A stretch of 64,000 nt of DNA from JBGAKG01 sp044224495 (lineage in GTDB: Bacteria > Myxococcota_A > Polyangia > Polyangiales > Polyangiaceae), in the NCBI GenBank assembly GCA_044224495.1, contig JBGAKG010000001.1:186001-250000 (forward strand). The letters run 5' to 3'. Below, piece after piece: positions 58,895-64,000 of this stretch; position 1 is the first letter of the stretch; each line of letters opens with the position of its first letter. The notes under the pieces are model-generated. The model was not told the DNA's origin. It searched no databases and was given only the letters and a program-made list of their open reading frames with translations. Made by a program: the position numbers and the translations under genes.

Positions 58895-59869
58895 ATGCCG
58901 CTGACGGGTCCGGAGAAGGCCGTGCTGATGTTGCTGTCGCTCGACGAGGAGGTGGCTCGGCCGATCGTGGCCGAGCTGGGTGAGACGGAGCTCCGCAAGC
59001 TCCGCACCGTCGCCGCCAACATGCGCGCGGTCCCCGTCGATGCGCTCGACGAGACGTTCCGCGACTTCGTCGCGCGCGCGCGCCAAGCCGTCGCCGTTCC
59101 GCGCGGCGGTCTCCCCTATCTCCGCAAGCTTTCCGCCGCCGCGATCGGCGAGGAGCGGGCCAACGCCGTGTTCGAGGACAACGTGGTGACGCACCCGATC
59201 ACCCGGCTGGAGCATGCTCCGGCCGACGCCGTGGGTGCGTTGCTCGCGCCGGAGCCCCCGCAGATCGCGGGCGCCGTCCTCTCGCGGCTGAGCCCGTCGG
59301 TCGCGGCGGCGGTTTTGGCGGCGATGCCGCTGGACCGTCAAAGCGCCGTCGTCGCCCACATCGGTGCGATGGTCGAGCTGCCCGCGGCGGCGATCGAAGA
59401 CATGGTCGCCGCGGTCGCGGCGGCGCTCCCGAGCGACGACGCCGGGGCGACCGTCAGCGTCGACGGCATCGCGCGCGCCGCCGAGATCCTCAACGCGTGT
59501 GGCAAGGCCGCGTCGACCTCGATCCTCGAGGCCGTCGAGCAGGGCGACGCCGACCTCGCGTCGCGCGTGCGCCAAGCGATGTTCACCTTCGACGACCTCG
59601 CCCGCGTGGATGGGCGCTCGATGCGCGAGATCCTCCGCGAGGTGCCGGTCGAGCAGCTCACGATCGCGCTCAAGGGCGCTTCGCAGGCGGTCATGGACGC
59701 GGTCTTCTCGGGTCTCTCGGCGCGCTCCGCCGAGCTCATCCGCGACGACCTCGAGGTGCTCGGTGCCGTGCGCAAGTCGGAGATCGAGAAGGCGCGCGCC
59801 GAGGTGCTCCAAGTCGCGCTCCGGCTCGAGGGCGAAGGCAAGGTCAGCCTCGGGAGGGACGAAGAATGA
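58895..59869 (+). CDS. fliG: Flagellar motor switch protein FliG
   Basis: 324 residues. N-terminal 'LTGPEKAVLMLLSLDEEVAR' and 'LPYLRKLSAAAIGEERANAV', middle 'EPPQIAGAVLSRLSPSVAAA', C-terminal 'MREILREVPVEQLTIALKGA' and 'SAELIRDDLEVLGAVRKSEI'. The torque helix keeps its charged Arg/Asp residues. Slightly shorter than E. coli FliG. Its stop overlaps fliH. Confidence 0.94.
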   Translation: MPLTGPEKAVLMLLSLDEEVARPIVAELGETELRKLRTVAANMRAVPVDALDETFRDFVARARQAVAVPRGGLPYLRKLSAAAIGEERANAVFEDNVVTHPITRLEHAPADAVGALLAPEPPQIAGAVLSRLSPSVAAAVLAAMPLDRQSAVVAHIGAMVELPAAAIEDMVAAVAAALPSDDAGATVSVDGIARAAEILNACGKAASTSILEAVEQGDADLASRVRQAMFTFDDLARVDGRSMREILREVPVEQLTIALKGASQAVMDAVFSGLSARSAELIRDDLEVLGAVRKSEIEKARAEVLQVALRLEGEGKVSLGRDEE

Positions 59870-60534
59870 GCGAGTCCAAGTGGGAGTACGAGCGCGAGGT
59901 CGAAGCGCCGTGGCTCAGCGGGCGCTCGCGCATCTCGACGGTGCCGAGCTGGATGGCTCCTCGCCTCGCCCCCGTCCCCTCCTTGGGACCTCACTCCCCC
60001 GAGCCGCCCGCGCGCATCACTGCGCCGCCGGCGCCGGAGGAGGTGCATCGCGTCCCCGACGTCGTCGTCACGCCGTACCCCGCGCTCCCCGCGATCGATC
60101 CGGTCGCGGAGACGCTCGCCGCCGAGAACGCGGAGCTCCGCGAGGCCATCACGCGCGCGACGGCGGAGCTCGCCGCGCTGCGAGCGACCCTCCTCCGCGA
60201 GCTCGAGCCGCAGGTGCTGCGCCTGGCGCTCGCGGTCGGCGAGAAGATCGCCGGAGCCACGTTGGAAGCGGCGCCCGCGACGGCGACGGCGTGGGTGAGC
60301 TCGGCCGTCACCGCGCTTTCCGACGCGGGGCCGCTCGTCGTCACCGTTGGCGCCGGCTTGGGCGAACAGCTCGAAGCCGTCGGCGCCGCTGCGGCGGGCC
60401 ACCGAGTCGAGGTCGACGCCACCCTCCCCCGCTGGGCGTGCTCGGTGCGCGCGGAGCACGCGCGCGTCGACGCGGGGCTGTCGAGCCGCGTCGCCGCCGT
60501 CGCCGAGGCGCTCGGCGCAGGAGACGAGCCGTGA
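59866..60534 (+). CDS. fliH: FliH-type export regulator
   Basis: 222 residues, ATG overlapping the fliG stop. A Pro-rich N-terminal region (20-70) precedes a coiled coil 'ETLAAENAELREAITRATAE' with 'LAALRATLLRELEPQVLRLA', then 'LAVGEKIAGATLEAAPATAT' and a C-terminal 'LPRWACSVRAEHARVDAGLS'. It binds FliI and FliN. Identified by coiled-coil pattern, C-terminal match and position before fliI. Confidence 0.82.
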   Translation: MSESKWEYEREVEAPWLSGRSRISTVPSWMAPRLAPVPSLGPHSPEPPARITAPPAPEEVHRVPDVVVTPYPALPAIDPVAETLAAENAELREAITRATAELAALRATLLRELEPQVLRLALAVGEKIAGATLEAAPATATAWVSSAVTALSDAGPLVVTVGAGLGEQLEAVGAAAAGHRVEVDATLPRWACSVRAEHARVDAGLSSRVAAVAEALGAGDEP

Positions 60535-61844
60535 TCGACTTCGCGAAGTGGGAAGCGCGCGTGAAGAGCGCCCCGGCGCCCGAGGTCGAAGGGACGGTCC
60601 ACAAGGTCGTCGGCATGCTCGTCGAGGTGACCGGCATGACCGCGCCGGTGGGGAGCCAATTGGCGATCGAGCTCCCCGGGCGCACGCTCTACCTCGAGGT
60701 CTTCGGCTTCCGCGAGGGCAACCTGCTGACCGCGCCGCTGGGTCCCACGCTCGGCGTCGAGCCCGGCGCCTGGGTGGCGCGGCGCAACGCGTCCGCGGCG
60801 ATCGACGCGGGCGATGCGCTGCTCGGTCGGATCATCGACGCGTTCGGCGAGCCACTCGACGGGTTGCCCCGCCCGGTGGCGGACGGCCGCGCTCCGCTCC
60901 ACGCGGCGGCGCCCTCGGCGTTCACGCGCCAGCCGATCGCGGAGCCACTCGTCACGTGCGTGCGCGCGATCGACGCGCTCCTCCCGCTCGGGCGCGGACA
61001 ACGCGTCGGCTTGTTCGCCGGGACGGGCGTGGGCAAGAGCACCCTCCTCGGCATGCTCTGCCGGCACTCTCGCGCGGACGTCATCGTCGTCGGGCTCATC
61101 GGCGAACGAGGACGCGAGGTCGGCGACTTCGTCCGCTCGGCGCTCGGCGCCGAGGGTCTCGCGCGGAGCGTCGTCGTCGCTGCCACGAGCGATGCGCCCC
61201 CCTTCGTCCGCGTGCGCGGAGCGCTCGCCGCGACGGCGATCGCGGAGTACTTCCGCGACCAGGGCAAGTCGGTCCTGCTCCTGATGGACTCGGTCACGCG
61301 CTTCGCGATGGCGATGCGCGAGGCGTCGCTCGCGGCGGGCGAGCCGCCGGTCACCAAAGGCTACACGCCGAGCGTCTTCGCCTCGCTCCCCGCGCTCCTC
61401 GAGCGGACCGGGACCTGCGCCGGCGCCGGCTCGATCACTGCAGTCTACACGGTTCTCGTGGAGGGCGACGACCTCCAGGACCCGATCGCGGACGCCGTCC
61501 GCGGCATCCTCGACGGCCACATCGTCCTCTCGCGAAAGCTCGCCGACCGCGGGTTGTTCCCGGCGATCGACCTCTTGAAGAGCGTCTCGCGCGTCGCCCA
61601 CGACATCGCGCCGCACTGGCAGCTCCGCGGCATCTCGCGCGTGCGCGAGTGGCTCGCGACGTACCAGGACGCGGCCGATCTCATCCAGATCGGCGCGTAC
61701 ACGGCGGGCACCGATCCGCGCGTCGACACCGCCGTCGCGGCCGTGCCCAAGGTCGACGAGCTCGTCCGGCAGGGCCTCACCGACGCCATTCCCTACGACG
61801 CCGCGCGCGCCACGCTCTCCGCCGTCAGCGGGGTGCACGGATGA
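60531..61844 (+). CDS. fliI: Flagellar export ATPase FliI
   Basis: 437 residues, GTG start overlapping fliH. Walker A 'GLFAGTGVGKSTLLGM' (about 160-175), 'VVGLIGERGREVGDFV', Walker B 'SVLLLMDSVTRFAMAMREAS', 'GSITAVYTVLVEGDDLQDPI' and 'LDGHIVLSRKLADRGLFPAI' are characteristic. It powers unfolding and export of flagellar subunits. Confidence 0.97.
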   Translation: MIDFAKWEARVKSAPAPEVEGTVHKVVGMLVEVTGMTAPVGSQLAIELPGRTLYLEVFGFREGNLLTAPLGPTLGVEPGAWVARRNASAAIDAGDALLGRIIDAFGEPLDGLPRPVADGRAPLHAAAPSAFTRQPIAEPLVTCVRAIDALLPLGRGQRVGLFAGTGVGKSTLLGMLCRHSRADVIVVGLIGERGREVGDFVRSALGAEGLARSVVVAATSDAPPFVRVRGALAATAIAEYFRDQGKSVLLLMDSVTRFAMAMREASLAAGEPPVTKGYTPSVFASLPALLERTGTCAGAGSITAVYTVLVEGDDLQDPIADAVRGILDGHIVLSRKLADRGLFPAIDLLKSVSRVAHDIAPHWQLRGISRVREWLATYQDAADLIQIGAYTAGTDPRVDTAVAAVPKVDELVRQGLTDAIPYDAARATLSAVSGVHG

Positions 61845-62275
61845 GCAACCGCCGAATCGCCCGTGTCCTGGACCTTCGCCAGCGCGAGCTCGACACCGCA
61901 CGCCAAGCGCTCGAGGCCGCCGCCTCGCGCACGGCCGAAGCCGACATCCGGCTCGCGCAGGTGCGGGCGGACATCGTCCGCGCGGAGCAGTCGCTCACCA
62001 CGATCGAGAACCCGTGCGCGGGTGACCTCGTCGTCGCGAGCGCACACGTCGAGTCGTGCCGGCGTGCGGAGCGCACCGCGATCGCCAAGCGAAACGAGCT
62101 CGCCGCGCACGAGGCGCGCGCCCGGACCGCCGTGAACGATGCGCGCATCCGCGTGCGACAGGTCGAGCTCTGGCGCGACCAAGTTGGGGCGCGCGCGGAG
62201 ACCGCGCGCGAGGTCGAGGAGCGCAAGCTCCACGACGCGTTGGCCGCGCGCGGCTCGAGAGAGGGGACGCGATGA
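61841..62275 (+). CDS. fliJ: FliJ-like export chaperone
   Basis: 144 residues, ATG overlapping the fliI stop. Nearly all helical with heptads: 'RIARVLDLRQRELDTARQAL', 'AEQSLTTIENPCAG', 'AERTAIAKRNELAAHEARAR', 'VNDARIRVRQVELWRDQVGA'. Two-stranded coiled coil as in FliJ, which sits inside the FliI ring. Sequence identity is low; position is decisive. Confidence 0.78.
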   Translation: MSNRRIARVLDLRQRELDTARQALEAAASRTAEADIRLAQVRADIVRAEQSLTTIENPCAGDLVVASAHVESCRRAERTAIAKRNELAAHEARARTAVNDARIRVRQVELWRDQVGARAETAREVEERKLHDALAARGSREGTR

Positions 62276-63891
62276 ACGCCGGAGGCGGCGCGCTCGCGCT
62301 CGGGAGCAGCGGTGCGGCGGAGCTCGTCGGCGCGAAGGTCGCCGCCGACGGTGCGCCGGCGGACGGCGGCGCGGCTCCGACGGCGGAGCGGAGCGATGGC
62401 AAAGAGACGAAGGACGCGTTCGCCGCGTTGCTCGCGCGCGCCGAGGGCGCGCTCGTGGTGCCGACGGGCGCAGCCGGTGCGACGGAGAGCGGCGCTGCGA
62501 AGACGGGGAGCGGCGCGAAGACGCGCGCCGGCGCGGACGAGGCGGGGGACGAGGGCGCGCGGGAGGACGATCCCGAGCACGCGGGAGCGGGAGCACCTGT
62601 CGCTGCGGTCGTGAACGTCGTGGCGTCGATGCCGATCGCGTTGCCCAGGTTCGACGGCCTCGGCGGCTTCGAGCAGCTCGGAGCATCCGCGTCCGCATCC
62701 GCATCCGCATCCGCGTCCGCATCCGCATCCGCATCCCCATCCGCATCCGCACCCGCGTTCGGATTCGCGTCCGCTTCGGTGCTCGCTCCTCCCGTCGCCG
62801 AGAGCTCGATGGAGGGTGCCGCGCCTCGCGCGTTCGCTCCGCCTCCCAGCGCGCGAGGGTCTTCGCCCGCGGCGAGCCCGGAGGCGGGCGCTCCGCTCCG
62901 CGTCGAGCTCGTCCCCGGATTGACGTTCCGCGCGGCGCCCGATGCGCCTCCGCCGGTGGCGCCGCCCGCGGTCGCGGCGCCGAGCGCGCCGAACGCTGCC
63001 CCTTCGATGCTCGTCTTCGCGCGCGCGATCGAGGGAGCCGCGCTGTCGCGACCGGCGAAGGCGGGTCCTGCTTCGGTGACCCCGACCAAGGCGGCGAAGC
63101 TCCCCGCGCCGAGCACGACGCTCGGCGACGATGCGCCGCGCTCGCGCGTGGCCGACGCCGAAGCGCCTCGACCGACGCCGGAGGAACCTCGCTCGCCTGC
63201 CGCGCGCGGGCCGCGCGCTGCTCCCGCGCTCCACGAGCCGCGCGATGCGAGCGCCGCGCGTGATGCCGCACCCGCGCGCGATGGCGCAGCGGCGCCCTCC
63301 GACGACGACACGCGGCTCGCCAGCGCGCCGCTCGAGACCCCCGGTGCCTCCGAGCCGCGAACGAGCTCCCGCGACGGCGCCGCTGTGCTCGCGCCCGCTC
63401 CGCTCACGATGACTGCGCCGACGGCCGCGTCGCGCGGGACTGCGCATGCCGCACCCGCGCTCGCCGTCAGCGAACAGCACGCGCACCGTCAAGCGATGGT
63501 CGACCGCAGCGTCAACCAGGTGGCGCTCCGCGGCGCAGTGGAAGGCTCGTTGACGAGCGACCTCGGGACGGTCCGTGTCGCCGCGCGCGAGAACGACGGC
63601 GGCATCTCGATCGCCGTCCACGCCGCGCGACCGGAAGCCGAAGCGCAGCTCCGCGTCGAGCAGAGCGCGCTCGTTCGCCACGTCGAAGCGGCCCACGTGA
63701 AGGTCGACGATCTCGCGATCCGCAGCGACGATCGGCTCGCATCGCTCGATCCGCGCACGACGGGCGGAGGCGCTGGCGGCAGCAACGGCGGCCGCACGCC
63801 GGAGCGCGACCGTGACGAGACTCCGAGCGTCGACGTCGACGCGAGCACGCCTTCCCAGCCCAGCCGTGGTCGGGTCCGATTCGTGCTTTGA
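62272..63891 (+). CDS. fliK: FliK-like hook-length control protein
   Basis: 539 residues, ATG overlapping fliJ. Residues 1-430 are Ala/Pro/Ser/Gly-rich and disordered with an Ala-Ser tract near 138-160. The C-terminal part (440-500) 'LTSDLGTVRVAARENDGGIS' and 'VEQSALVRHVEAAHVKVDDL' is the Flg_hook domain that triggers the substrate switch once the hook is complete. The N-terminal part acts as ruler, so changes in the repeat could affect hook length. Confidence 0.85.
   Translation: MNAGGGALALGSSGAAELVGAKVAADGAPADGGAAPTAERSDGKETKDAFAALLARAEGALVVPTGAAGATESGAAKTGSGAKTRAGADEAGDEGAREDDPEHAGAGAPVAAVVNVVASMPIALPRFDGLGGFEQLGASASASASASASASASASPSASAPAFGFASASVLAPPVAESSMEGAAPRAFAPPPSARGSSPAASPEAGAPLRVELVPGLTFRAAPDAPPPVAPPAVAAPSAPNAAPSMLVFARAIEGAALSRPAKAGPASVTPTKAAKLPAPSTTLGDDAPRSRVADAEAPRPTPEEPRSPAARGPRAAPALHEPRDASAARDAAPARDGAAAPSDDDTRLASAPLETPGASEPRTSSRDGAAVLAPAPLTMTAPTAASRGTAHAAPALAVSEQHAHRQAMVDRSVNQVALRGAVEGSLTSDLGTVRVAARENDGGISIAVHAARPEAEAQLRVEQSALVRHVEAAHVKVDDLAIRSDDRLASLDPRTTGGGAGGSNGGRTPERDRDETPSVDVDASTPSQPSRGRVRFVL
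62683..62748. repeat. 11 near-identical hexamer units (GCATCC type)
   Basis: Eleven hexamers, mostly GCATCC with some GCGTCC and one CCATCC, run from 62683 to 62748 inside fliK and encode Ala-Ser pairs. Hexamer slippage would keep the frame and change ruler length in steps of two residues. Confidence 0.95.
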
Positions 63892-63899
63892 CGATCGGT

Positions 63900-64000
63900 A
63901 TGCCGATCACCGACGTCACCAACTCCTCCTCGACGACCGACACGGGAGCAACGACTCCCGCCGCGCCGAAGAGCAACCTCGACAAGGACGCGTTCCTCAA
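63900..64000 (+). CDS. flgD: Hook cap protein FlgD (3' end outside window)
   Basis: Only 33 codons are visible. A Ser/Thr-rich opening leads to 'KSNLDKDAFL', the start of the FlgD N-terminal motif (family form LxKxxFLxLLvtQL). Position after fliK agrees. It acts as scaffold for hook assembly. flgE probably follows outside the window. Confidence 0.78.
   Translation, partial: MPITDVTNSSSTTDTGATTPAAPKSNLDKDAFL

Overview
The window is very GC-rich, densely coded chromosomal DNA that looks like a myxobacterium (Myxococcota, probably class Polyangia; inference). The reasons are a PknB-type Ser/Thr kinase with a proline/glutamine-rich linker and a C-terminal extracytoplasmic domain, many lipoproteins rich in Cys or in Asp/Ala/Ser repeats, an OmpA protein with thrombospondin type 3 repeats, c-di-GMP proteins, and genes packed with ATGA/GTGA stop-start overlaps. 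No rRNA, tRNA, CRISPR array, insertion sequence or phage gene was seen.

Layout. 1-5150: end of a secreted choice-of-anchor L protein, a thioredoxin-fold lipoprotein without the redox cysteines, a FliA-type sigma factor beside an orphan type III secretion inner-rod (SctI-like) gene, and mnmA. 5188-13120: a Ser/Thr kinase locus, then an RlmD-type methyltransferase, a small Cys protein, tilS and lipoproteins. 13327-21477: ftsH, a MarR-type regulator, gap-pgk-tpiA-secG and a GT-C-type membrane protein. 21413-27958 (minus strand): a complete lasso-peptide-like RiPP operon (precursor, cyclase, HPr-kinase-like protein, PqqD-like B1, transglutaminase-like B2, a Cys-rich lipoprotein, ABC exporter) with a SIS-domain gene just upstream. 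27957-34796: a small membrane protein, a cytochrome c lipoprotein, a beta-propeller lipoprotein, a receiver-EAL protein and a B12-binding radical SAM protein. 35160-64000: a large flagellar region.

Flagellar region. A sigma-54 activator, fliS, fliD and two flagellins are followed by a receiver-GGDEF-HDOD protein, an OmpA protein with partner lipoprotein, and a gene that fuses CsrA to FliW. Then come flgL, flgK, flgN, flgM, flgJ, flgI, flgH, flgA, flgG and, after two envelope genes, motB, motA and flbD. A divergent plus-strand operon carries flgB, flgC, fliE, fliF, fliG, fliH, fliI, fliJ, fliK and flgD, the last cut by the window end. Export-gate genes, fliM/fliN and flgE are not in the window, and flgF is not beside flgG.

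Regulation. Seven sites read as sigma-54 (-24/-12) promoters, in front of the activator itself, fliD, a conserved gene at 42914, the OmpA gene, flgG, flbD and flgB. In five of them the -12 element lies only 13-15 nt before the start codon, so those mRNAs should have almost no 5' leader. The second flagellin instead has a sigma-28-like promoter, an operator-like inverted repeat and a structured leader. With FlgM, a FliA-type factor and CsrA-FliW, the sequence suggests sigma-54 class genes, then sigma-28 class flagellin, then translational control of flagellin by the fused CsrA-FliW protein (inference).

The most novel points are the CsrA-FliW fusion, the near-leaderless sigma-54 promoters, an eight-codon reading frame ending Pro-Pro-stop in front of the first flagellin, and the lasso-like operon with its embedded lipoprotein and upstream SIS gene.
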